In this document: piece after piece, positions 9,832-19,746 of the stretch
Layout: each line of letters starts with the position of its first letter
Position numbering within the stretch: position 1 is the stretch's first letter
Assembly (NCBI GenBank): GCA_942159475.1
Contig: OW804096.1
Coordinates: 39,121,744-39,185,743 of the forward strand
Direction: 5' to 3'
Length of the DNA: 64,000 nucleotides
DNA from: Sthenelais limicola
Lineage: Eukaryota; Annelida; Polychaeta; Phyllodocida; Sigalionidae
The notes under the pieces: generated by a model
Databases searched by the model: none
What the model was told of the DNA's origin: nothing
What the model saw: the letters and a program-made list of their open reading frames with translations, nothing else
Position numbers and translations under genes: made by a program

Positions 9832-10719
9832 TCCAGTGGAATCCCAACTTTAAACTGACAGAATTTGCCAATATTTCTGTAATGGTTCGTTCCCTGATTC
9901 GTATTCCACCTAGACTGAATAAGCCTATCAAACTTTCTCAAACTGAAATAAAATAAATGTCATTAGATTTCAATCATGTGCCTAGTTATCAGTTCCATGC
10001 CGTATTGCCTTCTCGTGAGGAATACCACGTGACAGCTGAATCTAGCCAGTTGACAAGGCCAGATTATAAATGGATACCTGCTATTCAAATAATTCTCCCA
10101 AATACTTTTTAAAAGATATCTTAGCAGAATATCTCACAATCACATTCTATTCAGACGTTGTCTTTGGAATGAGAAACACCCCAGATGCTTGTTTGTATGG
10201 AGAGTGCATGTTAAATTAGCTCTTGCTGCTAGTTAAAGTTTGGGCGAGTTTGCTTAAGGTGAAATTCTTAGTTACCATCGACCAAAAACATATATTTGAC
10301 TATCATTTTATGAGAATATGCAAAGTTTGAATGTCAGTAATCCATGATAACCTGAAGTATGATTATGTCAAAATTGAGAAGGATTGATTGAGAAGAAGTA
10401 GAACATTTCAGTTTGACAGACTAGAAACCGTGCGGCCCAGACTGTGATACCCAGACCTTGTGTATTCATATATTTATAGTGAGCCTACACAGTTCTGTTC
10501 GAGTCTCCTGATAAGGAAAAACACCAGATGGATTGTCAGTACAATTTCCGTTTATTCAACCACAGGTGTGTCCCTAAGCAGCCCAGAAGCTTTGGGGCCC
10601 GGGTCACCAAAGCACTACTACAGGAAAATGGGTGGCAGAAACTATGGCAATTGTGTTAACACTTATATTATGAAAAGATATTTATATATTTCATGACCAT
10701 GTATAATTTCTTTTTCTTT
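9832..10719. other. No gene seen
   Basis: No repeat match or convincing coding region. A 78-codon frame at 10460-10696 has no domain and no codon pattern that I can defend. Confidence 0.4.
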
Positions 10720-10855
10720 AAAACAAGTTTGCAATATTTCATCGTGGATAATAACCAGTTAAGAAGTTAAATGAACTACTTAGCATGACCTTAGCAACTC
10801 AAGAATATATTTAATACAGTGTCTACAAATTTGGTTCATAGATTTATACGACTTC
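10720..10855 (+). mobile_element. RepD internal fragment
   Basis: AAAACAAGTTTGCAATATTTC, GCATGACCTTAGCAACTCAAG and ATATATTTAATACAGTGTCT match the central part of RepD. Neither terminus is present. Confidence 0.5.
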
Positions 10856-11004
10856 CAAAATTCGCCGATCACAACCCCACTAACCGATCTAAGCTAAAAG
10901 GATTAATACAGCAATCAAGATTTAACCCTATGCTAACCTTGGCGGGGTTTTGTCCAAGATGGGTTCTGTCCAGCGGGGTTCTGACCGAGGTGTTTCTCCC
11001 AGAC

Positions 11005-11073
11005 ACACACTTGGTGGGTTGACAGTAACACACTTGGTGGGTTGACAGTGACACACTTGGTGGATTGACAGTG
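11005..11073 (+). repeat. 23-bp minisatellite, 3 units
   Basis: ACACACTTGGTGGGTTGACA plus GTA or GTG is repeated three times, the last with a G-to-A change (GGTGGATTG). Upstream at 10940-10990 is a looser GGGTTCTGNCC repetition. Confidence 0.85.
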
Positions 11074-11212
11074 ACAGTAGATAGAGTATTTATCGGCAAT
11101 GTTTGGGGGCAATGTCTGGGGTGGAAGATAAGAGAGATCAGTGTCTATCACATCCTTATTGACTGTTCATCCTATCAGAGAGGATCAGGTCCGTGGGAGA
11201 ATAACATGGACC

Positions 11213-11262
11213 AGACCTATAGCACCCACTAGTCCCAGACCTGTAGCACCTACTAGTCCCAG
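11213..11262 (+). repeat. 24-bp tandem duplication
   Basis: CAGACCTATAGCACCCACTA plus GTCC is followed by CAGACCTGTAGCACCTACTA plus GTCC, with two changes between units. Confidence 0.75.
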
Positions 11263-12271
11263 CTTTCCTCTTGTGATCGTACCAAAGCTAAAGTCTACAT
11301 TCTCAGTTAACATCAGTTTATTTTAAATTGAGCATGAAATAATCATGAATCTATTCAAGTTTTTAAAGAGATAAACCACAGTTCAACTGGGGAAAAAACT
11401 GAAAAATAACATTTTGTTTAAACTTTGCCTCATGAATGAACAAGGTTATGTGAATTAAAAAAGCCAATAAAAACAATATGTCACCGGGTTAGTTTTCATT
11501 TCAGGGAGCCCTGAAATTTATGGTTGTTCACTATAGAAGTCTATGAGAAAAGGACAGTTTTTTTCAGTTTTTTCAGTATAAAAAAATAATTGAAAATAAC
11601 TTTTTCCTAAAAATCTCTATAGGCATAGCTAACATATTCCTTTACCCTCTCAAGCAATAAAAAAGGGGGGTCACCGACTTTTTAAAATAGTTATTCAACT
11701 GAATCTGCATCCAGATGAGTTAAAAACAGGAATATTGAAGATTTTCAATGCTGAATAATATCTTTCAAAATATGTTGATACCCTGTTCTTTCATGCATGA
11801 GGGTAAACCTGTATAGTGCCTATGTTTAGAAGTCATTTCAACTGAAAAATGTTATTTGTCTGTCTGCAATCTTGGAAAAACTGAGAAAATATCCATTTTT
11901 CCCACATACTTAAATACTAAACTTTGATGGTCTCTAGAATGAAGAAAAAATATGCTGAGATCCATTTTGAAAAAATTATTGTCACTCCTTATTTTTCATG
12001 CATTAGTTCCTTGAACTCCCGCCTGCAGCAGTGCATATATGACAGTGGTTTATCTCCTTAAGGTAATCTCAGCAACTGTCAGTAAAAAAAGTAGATACTT
12101 TCTACTTTTTGTTCCATTCTGTTCAAACCCATCCAAAAGCCATTTGAGCAAGGTTCTGGGGGATTTTGCCGGGTTGGTTTTGCTACACGGCTTCTAAAAA
12201 CGTCCATATTTGTATTTGGAGATCCCATCACACCACATGATGGTTACACTTATTGTCGCTCACTCGCAGTA
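11263..12271. other. No gene seen in ~1 kb
   Basis: AT-rich with many A and T runs. I see no reading frame above ~60 codons with protein character and no in-window repeat match. Confidence 0.4.
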
Positions 12272-12349
12272 ATTGTGGTAGTATGTGCCAGGTTGAATCG
12301 TCTGAAAGGAAACTTTCCGACGATTCAACTTGGCACATACTACCACAAT
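12272..12349. repeat. Near-perfect 78-bp hairpin
   Basis: The 31-nt arm 12272-12302 is complementary to 12319-12349 with one mismatch. The stem continues inwards through GAAAG/CTTTC, leaving a loop of about 4 nt. It abuts a RepD copy that starts at 12351. It may be a foldback transposon remnant or a small-RNA precursor; the sequence does not decide. Confidence 0.7.
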
Positions 12350-12350
12350 T

Positions 12351-12758
12351 GTGATGTGTTTCAGGAAAATGAGTCACAAGTTGCAAAAAATGGATTTTGA
12401 GAGAAGATCAGATTTGAAAAGATTAGATCAAGCCGATTCTAATGATGGTAAACATTAGGACATCTAATAACTATTTCTATATTTTAGTCTCGTATTTTTA
12501 TTTTTGAAACAAAAGCCTGCAATATTATGGGGTGGCCAATTACTAGTAAAGTAGCTCAATATACTTTATAGTATAGTACTGCATGTATATATATATTTAA
12601 CACACCATCTTGAAATATAATGAATGTATGAATACTACCAACAGCCATAAGCAACCCAAAAGTGAAAACATTCCCACAAAGAGATCTTGTGAATCTTGCA
12701 CTTTGAAAAATATCAGTTTTGCGACTTGTGACTTATCTCCTGATACACATCATTTACG
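12351..12758 (+). mobile_element. RepD copy, full length, plus orientation
   Basis: Left end TGATGTGTTTCAGGAAAATG then AGTCACAAGTTGCAAAA; right end TTTTGCGACTTGTGACTTAT to GATACACATCA. Internal marks: AGATCAAGCCGATTCTAATG, GGCCAATTACTAGTAAAGTA and CACAAAGAGATCTTGTGAAT. See 24563-24979 for the family. Confidence 0.8.
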
Positions 12759-12764
12759 AGGTGC

Positions 12765-12960
12765 CGTTGCACAACAATGTCTCAATCAATGTTCCTGAAT
12801 ATGCAACTGGTACAGAACCTTTGGGAAAGAAATGTACTATACAGACAATGCTATGTTTAATTCCTACGGTAGGAATTCCCTACACAAGTAAGGAAATAGT
12901 TTTGCTCGGAACATTTTAAGTAAGGCGCCCAGAACTATATATTTCCCTACACCGGAGATA
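12765..12960 (+). repeat. RepG copy
   Basis: Contains CGTTGCACAACAATG, ACAATGCTATGTTTAATTCC and the palindrome TTCCTACGGTAGGAATTCCC, followed by AAGTAAGGAAATAG. It directly follows a RepD copy. Confidence 0.45.
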
Positions 12961-13267
12961 CAGTTAACGTTAAGCCATGGAACATTGAAGCCAGTAGAAC
13001 CAGTTTTTATTTAGAAGATATCTTTATCCAGTGTCAACCTACCTGACCCACGTTTGAAGGCAGCTGCCCCTACCTTTCATAATGTCCTTTGTAATCTAGT
13101 CTGACCACTGTCCAGTCTCTGTATGTTTGGCTGCTGTCCAGTTCTGGTCTGGTCAGGTCAAGTGGACCAAAGGGGTACAGCAACGAGTGGACTTAATTAT
13201 ATGTCTCGGGGAATGATGATCTCTGTTCATTTTGAATGTTTCTCATGTTTTGTTACAGAGCAAAAGT
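12961..13267. other. No gene seen
   Basis: Moderate GC, with a loose repetition of CTGTCCAGT and GTCTGGTC near 13100-13160. No coding or RNA signature is recognised. Confidence 0.35.
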
Positions 13268-13475
13268 CGTTAATGTGCTACAGTCATAGGTCACATATTT
13301 TTCAAACTGTTTTAATCACAAGATTTCTCTTTGTACAAATGCTCTCTTGTTTGAGGTATCTAGCCCTTAAGTCCAGTACAGGTTTAAGTGTATGAATACA
13401 TGTATCTAATTTCAGGAAATTGTATAAATATATCCTTGCATTTCTAAGGTCATCCTAGGTAATATAAAATGTAAT
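13268..13475 (-). mobile_element. RepD copy, first part, split by a retroposon end
   Basis: Minus orientation: TCACAAGATTTCTCTTTGTAC, GAATACATGTATCTAATTTC and CATTTCTAAGGTCATCCTAGG. The RepD centre continues only after 13697. Confidence 0.6.
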
Positions 13476-13696
13476 ATTATAATGCATTTGTAAACATAGT
13501 AAATCAGCTGTATGTTAAGATTAAGATTATATTTGATTTTGTAAGTTTAAGGGTACCTGGGAAGAACAGGATCTATTGGAGGTGCTGAGAGGACCACCCT
13601 ATTTCATAATAATATCGTATTTTAATGTAAAACTAAACTGTAAATGAAATGTAAATGTAAGATATGAAATAAAGTTATTTATATATATATATATGT
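13476..13696 (+). mobile_element. Probable LINE 3' end (5'-truncated) inside RepD
   Basis: This ~220 bp insertion interrupts RepD. It includes GGTACCTGGGAAGAACAGGA and ends with AAATAAAGTTATTT followed by a (TA)n tail. That is the usual form of a severely 5'-truncated CR1/Jockey-like LINE with a simple-sequence tail. No reading frame is left, and clade assignment is not possible from this piece. Confidence 0.45.
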
Positions 13697-13798
13697 AGCA
13701 ACGTTACTATAGTAATTCTCCACCCCGAAGTATTACAACATGGTATTTCAAATCTATTTCTTTCAACTTATGACTCATTTTCTGGGATACAACACATT
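13697..13798 (-). mobile_element. RepD copy, second part
   Basis: Resumes with GTTACTATAGTAATTCTCCA and the diverged terminus CAACTTATGACTCATTTTCTG. Confidence 0.55.
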
Positions 13799-13824
13799 CG
13801 GGTGCTATTTCCGGTTATGTTCAA

Positions 13825-14137
13825 AAGGGAATTTGCATAGCCGCCATTTTGAATTTTGATACGGAGGAATTATGGGACTAATGATACAGGGTCAAATCTA
13901 TTGAAAACATGCGATGTTCATCATGGACTATAAATGTCCTAATGTCAATAGCCATGTATTGTACATGTTTCCATGGCACAAGTCCCCATCTTCCCATCAT
14001 GCATTTGGTACAATGTATAGATCATTTATCAAATATTGGTGAAAACATTCTTGAATATTTTGTTTGCCAGATGTCATCAGAATCGATCCCAAGATTCACT
14101 GTAACAGACATGCGCAATGGCACATGCAAATCCCCTA
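13825..14137 (+). mobile_element. RepB copy
   Basis: Left end AGGGAATTTGCATAGCCGCC (one terminal G changed), CCCATCATGCATTTGGTACA inside, right end CACATGCAAATCCCCTA. It carries GCCGCCATTTTGAAT near the left. Confidence 0.75.
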
Positions 14138-14354
14138 TTGTGTTTCAAACCTCATTTTCTGTCTGTTAAATTTGTGTCATTTGAGATGATTGGTGAAGGT
14201 GAATTGTGTATTTTCTGATGCCCTGCCTCATCTACCATGTGTTCCCATAGTAGAAATATATTTAGATGTTATGACATATGGCATATCATTATATTTGATT
14301 GATTAAATTCCTTATTGAAGAAGACAAAGCATTCATAAGACAAAGGGACTGATA

Positions 14355-14960
14355 CTTCTGAGTCCAGGAAGCGTGCAGACCTAAAGGTCCTGCATTTGCA
14401 CATTATAAAAATAGATTGCAGATGTATTAATTTGAATTATTAAATAGCCTGCAGAAAACACAGATAATTCATTTCCCCTATTCTTCTCAATCATCATGAG
14501 GACAATGGGGGACTAAAGTAAACCTAAACTGTAACGAAGTGTCTGTATGCATATGCCCTACTATATTCCCCTATGGCCAAGTGGCTAAAGCATTAGACTT
14601 TCAAACTGGACATTGTAAGGTCTCCCAGCGCAGCCAGCTCTTTTACATTTGTCTCATTTTCGAGTCATATTATTTTCTAATTTCACTACTATCTGGGGCT
14701 CGGTTTTCTTTTAAACTCACACATGTAGTTATTGAAGCAATTGCTTTCAATTTGTCAAAAAACTAGAGAGGCTAAGATCGAATTAAGCGAGAAAAGTGAG
14801 TTAGATGGGGTTCGGGAATACATAGGTTCTCTGTATTAATAGAGGCATTGGTGGCAGTCGTAAGCTTGTGTTTATTTTTGGAGAAAATGTTTTTTTGCAC
14901 GGGGCCACAACTTTTCCAGGTCGTTCAGAGCAATCTTTTTCCTGGTATTTTCTAAACTGA
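14355..14960 (+). repeat. RepS copy 3, full length, plus orientation
   Basis: Begins near TCCAGGAAGC and CCTGCATTTGCACATTATAA and passes through CATGAGGACAATGGGGGACT. It then enters the tRNA-like region at about 14571-14640 (CCCCTATGGCCAAGTGGCTA). After that it continues through CATTTTCGAGTCATATTATT, ATCTGGGGCTCGGTTTTC and GCGAGAAAAGTGAGTTAGAT to CCACAACTTTTCCAGG. About 210 bp precede the tRNA-like part. A 75-codon frame across it is an accident. Confidence 0.7.
14571..14640 (+). promoter_or_regulatory. tRNA-like Pol III boxes inside RepS copy 3
   Basis: A-box-like TGGCCAAGTGGCTAAAGC, then a degraded B-box region (AAGGTCTCCCAGC, where copy 1 has GAGTTCGAGTCCCAG). Probably weaker than in copy 1. 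Confidence 0.4.
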
Positions 14961-15436
14961 GATTTTTTTTATATTTTGTTGTTTTAAGAATCTAAACAGC
15001 ATCGTTTTGTGTATTAACTTTCAATATTATTATATACTATGAAAATCCAACACTTTTGCTGATCATATGTATGCAATATCTTAGTAATTTTATTTGTTCA
15101 TACATGGCCACAAAGACCATTGCCTTGTCCAAGACCGACAAACTGATTTCGCACATGTTAGCTTCTAGGGGGGTCATGACCTAGTAATGACGTCATATAT
15201 TCACGTACTAATGGAACTAGGTCAAAGCTAGATCTAATTATCACAGGCTAAAATATAATAAGGTTATACCCCATTTCTTGGAAGTATAACATGTTAAATT
15301 TTAAGTTCTACTTGCCATGGCACTTCTGTTGAAGTTAAGAGTAGTCCCAATTTTAAACAAATAATACACTTCATATCGTATTTCAATAAACATTTTATTG
15401 AATATATCTCAGTAATATGGTTAATATGCTGTATGA
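14961..15436. other. No gene seen; one consensus CRE
   Basis: AT-rich, unrecognised. A full CRE palindrome TGACGTCA lies at 15188-15195. No adjacent gene was found for it to serve. Confidence 0.35.
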
Positions 15437-15676
15437 GTCAGATCGGCAGAAAATTTACAATCGGCAGCTCTATACATTTTGTAATCTCTGCTAAAGTAAG
15501 TTTAACACCTTTAATTCTTTGTATATCTGTGTATATGATATATGGTATTGACTTGATTCAGTAAATCTGTTCAGTTACATATGTGGAACTGTATTTGGAA
15601 CCTGTATTTTGTCTTAATTTTGGTTTATTGTGAGGATTTGTAAATAGCGAATTGTCAATTTTCTGACGACTTGGCC
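15437..15676 (-). mobile_element. RepA copy, minus orientation
   Basis: GTCAGATCGGCAGAAAATTT at the left, TTCAGTTACATATGTGGAAC inside, CAATTTTCTGACGACTTGGC at the right. Moderately diverged. Confidence 0.7.
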
Positions 15677-16029
15677 CTCATCACAAATATTGAATTCAAT
15701 CACTATTAATTACTCTGAATAATACTTTCATCACTTCCGCCTTATATAGGTTAATTAAAACACCAGACGAACGTTTACCAACAACCTAGACTGTCATCTG
15801 GTATCGAGCTCTTCATTGAGGTCCTCCCCCACCTCTGGCCACACCACCCGTCTACCCAACTCTGTATCTCCAACATAATTGTCATCAATGATTGGCATTG
15901 ATACCGTATGGGTGCCTTTGTTCCCCCGTCTAGTTTCCCCTTATAGAGTGGCACTCTCTTACAAGATTATCTCTCTGCCACTCACTTTGTACCTAGCGTC
16001 TAATAATGTAATATTATTGAGTTGATCAA
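15677..16029. other. No gene seen
   Basis: Somewhat C-rich (CTCCCCCACCTCTGGCCACA) with no repeat match or defensible reading frame. Confidence 0.35.
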
Positions 16030-16135
16030 GTTGATATGACGTTACGCTACGACGTCGCAATGTTACGTCACGTCTTGGCGCCTAGATACTGACGTCGCGC
16101 GCTACGCTTACGTAAGACGTGAGACTTGCTGCGGG
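16030..16135. promoter_or_regulatory. CpG-dense cluster of CRE-like motifs
   Basis: Within ~100 bp are TGACGTTACG, CGACGTCGCAATG, TTACGTCACGTC, CTGACGTCGCGCGC and TTACGTAAGACGTGAG. These are repeated ACGT/GACGT cores like CREB/ATF or bZIP sites, in an otherwise CpG-poor neighbourhood. This could be a regulatory element or promoter of an unseen transcript; function is inferred only from motif density. Confidence 0.3.
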
Positions 16136-16187
16136 GCTGGAATTAAGTGTGTAAAGTGTGCCTGATCCGGTGCATGACTCAGCGGAA

Positions 16188-16536
16188 TAGGGGAAATACA
16201 TAGCCGCCATTTTGAATCATGATTCGCATGGAATTGTGGGACTAATGCCAGTAATGGTACAGTGTACATATTATAGAAAACACGTTCGGCGTGGACTATT
16301 TTATTAATGCTCTAAAGTCGATATCCATATGTTTTTCATATTTCCATAAACTCCATCTTTCCCATCATGCATTTGATTTGTCATAGATCATTTACATTGG
16401 CTATTATATTGGTGAAAAGATCAGACTTGCAATTTTCGATAAAAATGTTGCTAAATATTTGTATGTCAGATTTCAACAGAATGTATCCCAGGTTGCACTG
16501 TAACAGACATACGCAGTGGCATATGCAACTCCCCTA
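16188..16536 (+). mobile_element. RepB copy
   Basis: Left TAGGGGAAATACATAGCCGCC, with the octamer lost. Internal ATTCGCATGGAATTGTGG and CCCATCATGCATTTGATTTG; right ATATGCAACTCCCCTA. Confidence 0.75.
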
Positions 16537-17044
16537 TTGTGATGAAAATGAAATATTCTACCAGTGAGATTGCAGGATTTATTGACTGCTGATGCTGATG
16601 TAGATTTCACTGCGGACGGGAATCTAATTCCCATAGTGGCTTCATATTTGGCTGTGAATTCATACATTCAATGAAACGTCCCTTCGTGATATCTCTAGAT
16701 TGATCGAGAGATAGCATTTGCAGAGAACTTTTAAAATTGAAGTTGTACATTGCAACGAAGGGTGTATTTTTATTTTAAATGAAAGAGTAAATAGGGAAAC
16801 AGTATAGATGACTCAGTCTATAGCATGCGAAGTAAAATATTGTGAAATAGTTGAACAAAATTAATAGGGGACAGGAATAAACTTAATTGTAGGCGTATTA
16901 CAAAAGTTATATTTCTATTTCAGTACATGATAATATTTTCTACCTCATTATCAAACAACCTCTAAAATATCTCATTATTGGGGTATTTCTTTAGCTTTTC
17001 TTAAATCCACAAATATTTAATTCACTTCATTTTAACAAATCTGC
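16537..17044. other. No gene seen
   Basis: AT-rich, no repeat match. It includes short direct echoes GAGAGATAGCATTTG and ATCTCTAGATTGATCGAGAG around 16700. Confidence 0.35.
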
Positions 17045-17265
17045 TATTCCCTCCAACCTGTCCATATTATCCTTATTTCCCATCCACTCCTATCCTCCGT
17101 CCTTTCCCGCCTCCTTTATTTCCTGTTTCCCATGCCCCTCCTCCTTCTACACCCTTTCTCCTTCCCATCGCCCCCTTCCCCCTCCCACCACTCCTTCCCC
17201 ATCCACCACATTCCTATTTCTCCCTTCCATCTCTTCCCTTTCCCCCTCCCACCCACCCCTCAAAC
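17045..17265. repeat. Pyrimidine-rich tract
   Basis: Over 200 bp of mostly C and T on the plus strand (CCCTCC, CTTCCC, TCTCCC blocks). Open frames across it are compositional. Confidence 0.7.
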
Positions 17266-17339
17266 TAATATGACGCTTGACATAATTGCTTTCTTGAATT
17301 CAAATATAGAATTATATTTAAACTTGCAATTATATTAAA

Positions 17340-17430
17340 CCTTGCAAAATAGGGACATGCTGCTCTATGTCCATCTCCCTTTGCACTGATACTGATAAAT
17401 AAAGAATAATAATGATTATAATAATCTCGA
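17340..17430 (+). mobile_element. Possible non-LTR retroposon 3' end
   Basis: Sequence ending CTGATAAATAAAGAATAATA followed by an ATT/ATA-rich tail resembles a LINE or retroposon 3' terminus with AATAAA and a simple tail. No second copy is in the window. Confidence 0.25.
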
Positions 17431-18058
17431 TACAGCCGCAGGTTCATTTTAGATACCGTCTAGGTAGGATGGTTTTCCTCTGTATGGGAACATCAGGCTG
17501 ACATACCCTATGTGATATCTAGCCAATGTAAAATAACGAAGTCTACAAGGCTTCCTCTTTTATATTACCATTACCTTAAATAATCATTGCCATTCTGAGT
17601 ATCTGCAACTCTCATTAACGGGCATATCCCACGTAATCAAGGCAATCTGATATGATTTTATTCCTTCTGTATCTGATATAAAGACAAGAATATACATACA
17701 TTCTCACAGCTAGTGTAGGATGACACAGTGCCATTACTATATAAGATTAGAAGATACCGGTATTAGACAAGAGAGAACAGTCCAATGGATTATATATGAT
17801 ATGTCGTTAAGATATTCCTTTTTTTAGAAATTTCTTTTGGCAAGACATTTAACAGGATAATTAGAAAAAAACGCATAACCAACTAATGTGATTGTTTTCA
17901 CGCGTTGCCATCATTGAAAATACAAGCATCAATAATAGTCAAGTTATAATTATAAGATATCAAGACATCAATTATCATACATTAAATATCAACTTAGCAG
18001 ATTTTATCATTCTCTTGTACAAATCCCGATTATATTTATAGACAGAAAACTAACCATA
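17431..18058. other. No gene seen
   Basis: No repeat match with the main families, except RepD-like words near 17800-17840 (TCGTTAAGATATTCC) that are too weak to call. Confidence 0.35.
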
Positions 18059-18170
18059 AAAGGCCAAATCCACCAAGCCAATTCTCGTGCGATTTTGCGT
18101 CGCAGACGACTCTTTTGCACTAAATTCTGTGAACATCGCATCGGAATCGACTTAGTGGACAGGGCCCTTA
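18059..18170 (+). mobile_element. RepC copy
   Basis: A ~105 bp near-palindrome: ATCCACCAAGCCAATTCTCG, GCGATTTTGCGTCGCAGA, TTGCACTAAATTCTGTG and CGACTTAGTGGACAGGGCCC. It directly abuts a RepD fragment. Confidence 0.65.
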
Positions 18171-18357
18171 AGACAAATTTCTGGGTGGGCATTTAACTAG
18201 TAAAGTAACTATACATATATCTATATGATTACCTCAACAATGCATGGACGTGTTTAATACACTGTCTTGCAATTTTCTACAAAGATATCCTATGAATAAA
18301 TCACTTTGAAAAATATCCATTTTGCAAATTAATTTATCTGTAACACATTACATGATA
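18171..18357 (+). mobile_element. RepD right-hand fragment
   Basis: TTTCTGGGTGGGCATTTAAC, ACACTGTCTTGCAATTTTCT and AATCACTTTGAAAAATATCC, then the eroded terminus TGTAACACATTACAT. Confidence 0.6.
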
Positions 18358-18675
18358 TATATTCTACTTGGTATATATGTTGAATGCAATACGTGCTTGT
18401 ATACTTATATCTTAAACTAACATAATGCAACTGTGTGTAAACCTCACATAGCGATTTACAAATAATTAGATGTGAAAAATTCCTGAATAATGAATTTTTA
18501 AAAAACATATTCATTTGAAATAGAATGTAGGTTTCACATATGGCGTAATGCTATTGTTATGCAAGAAAGATTAAAACAAGAGAAATAGTCCTTACGACTT
18601 TGTGTTGATAGTAAAACTGATCAACAAAAGTCATGACACTTTTCTTAATCTGTTTACTAACATGTGTTTCTTTAG

Positions 18676-18681
18676 AAAAAA
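18676..18681 (-). terminator. Pol III terminator of tRNA-Pro
   Basis: Six A on the plus strand, i.e. TTTTTT on the transcribed-sense minus strand, 3 bp beyond the tRNA 3' end. Confidence 0.8.
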
Positions 18682-18684
18682 CTC

Positions 18685-18756
18685 GGGCTTGTCCGGGAAT
18701 TGAACCCGGGACCTCTCGCACCCGAAGCGAGAATCATACCCCTAGACCAACAAGCC
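18685..18756 (-). tRNA. tRNA-Pro (anticodon CGG)
   Basis: On the minus strand the 72-nt gene starts GGCTTGTTGGTCTAGGGGTA. It has a 7-bp acceptor stem (GGCTTGT/ACAAGCC) and discriminator C, an anticodon arm CTCGC-TTCGGGT-GCGAG (anticodon CGG, reading CCG), and a T arm CCGGG-TTCAATT-CCCGG. There is no intron. The A box (TGGTCTAGGGGTA) and B box (GGTTCAATTCC) are intact, and a T6 terminator follows. It closely resembles animal nuclear tRNA-Pro genes. A 60-codon frame on the other strand is a shadow. Confidence 0.96.
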
Positions 18757-19270
18757 ATTTATGGTCACAGTCAGTGAGGAATTGTAGTGACAGAACTGTT
18801 TTCATTTCAAGATAAGTAAAGAAACTGCCATTTTCCATTTGCCATGTCGTAACAACAATATGAAATGGTAATGACTCATTTTCACATTCCTATAGAATCA
18901 CCAGAGTAAACTATTCAAAGCTGCAACATCAACAAAAACGAAGTTTTCTATTTCTCAGATCTATTCATTATCGGATAGGTTCGACAAGAGGCACACTGCA
19001 CTAATAAGCCTTTTACCCCAGAATTATCCCTTAAACACAAACACACACACACAAATAACGGAGACCTCCATCGTCACTATTCAAATCGTTCATGTTACAT
19101 AGCTATAGGTCAATCAGATAAATAAATATTCAAAGGTATAATGAAAAACACCAAAGCTGTAATAAAGACTAGTGGAGTTTACACTAATCTTTCTTTAGAG
19201 TATGAATAAATAATTCAGACAAATATGTCAAGTCTATTCATTAGACGAAGAAAGACACAAATGAAATATA
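18757..19270. other. No gene seen
   Basis: Upstream side of tRNA-Pro. It holds TAATGACTCATTTTCAC at about 18870, possibly a RepD terminus remnant, and a short (CA)n at 19031-19053. Confidence 0.35.
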
Positions 19271-19746
19271 TGATGTGTCTCAGGATAATGAGTCACAAGT
19301 CGCAAAGCTAATATTTGTTTGAAGTGATTTATTCACAAGAACCCTTACTCAGATTGTTGTCATATTTAGTGCATGCATTAATATATACATGTACCGAATT
19401 TGGATTATGTTTAATATATTCAATAATATCTGAGGTTATCCTTAGCTGTACATACAACCCATTCAAGTGTCTGGCCTATTCACGCGTACACAGTAGCCAG
19501 GTATAGGGTTGATGATTCGGCTAAGGTTATCCTATGACGTATATTTAACTAATTTTACATACTTTACTATAGTGATTGACCATTAAGAAATATCACTAAA
19601 CTTTTTAAAAAAGATTAATATCACTAACCTTTTCTGTTCAATGTTTACTATCATTAAAATTGGCTTCATCAGATCTTTCCAAATATGACGATATATCAAA
19701 ATCAATATTTTGCTAATTGTAACTCATTTTCCTGTGACACATAACA
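19271..19746 (-). mobile_element. RepD copy, minus orientation
   Basis: Left end GATGTGTCTCAGGATAATGA then GTCACAAGTCGC; internal GTGATTTATTCACAAGAACC and ACTATAGTGATTGACCATTA; right end AACTCATTTTCCTGTGACAC. About 476 bp, with some extra sequence near 19460-19520. The LINE begins directly at its right end. Confidence 0.75.
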
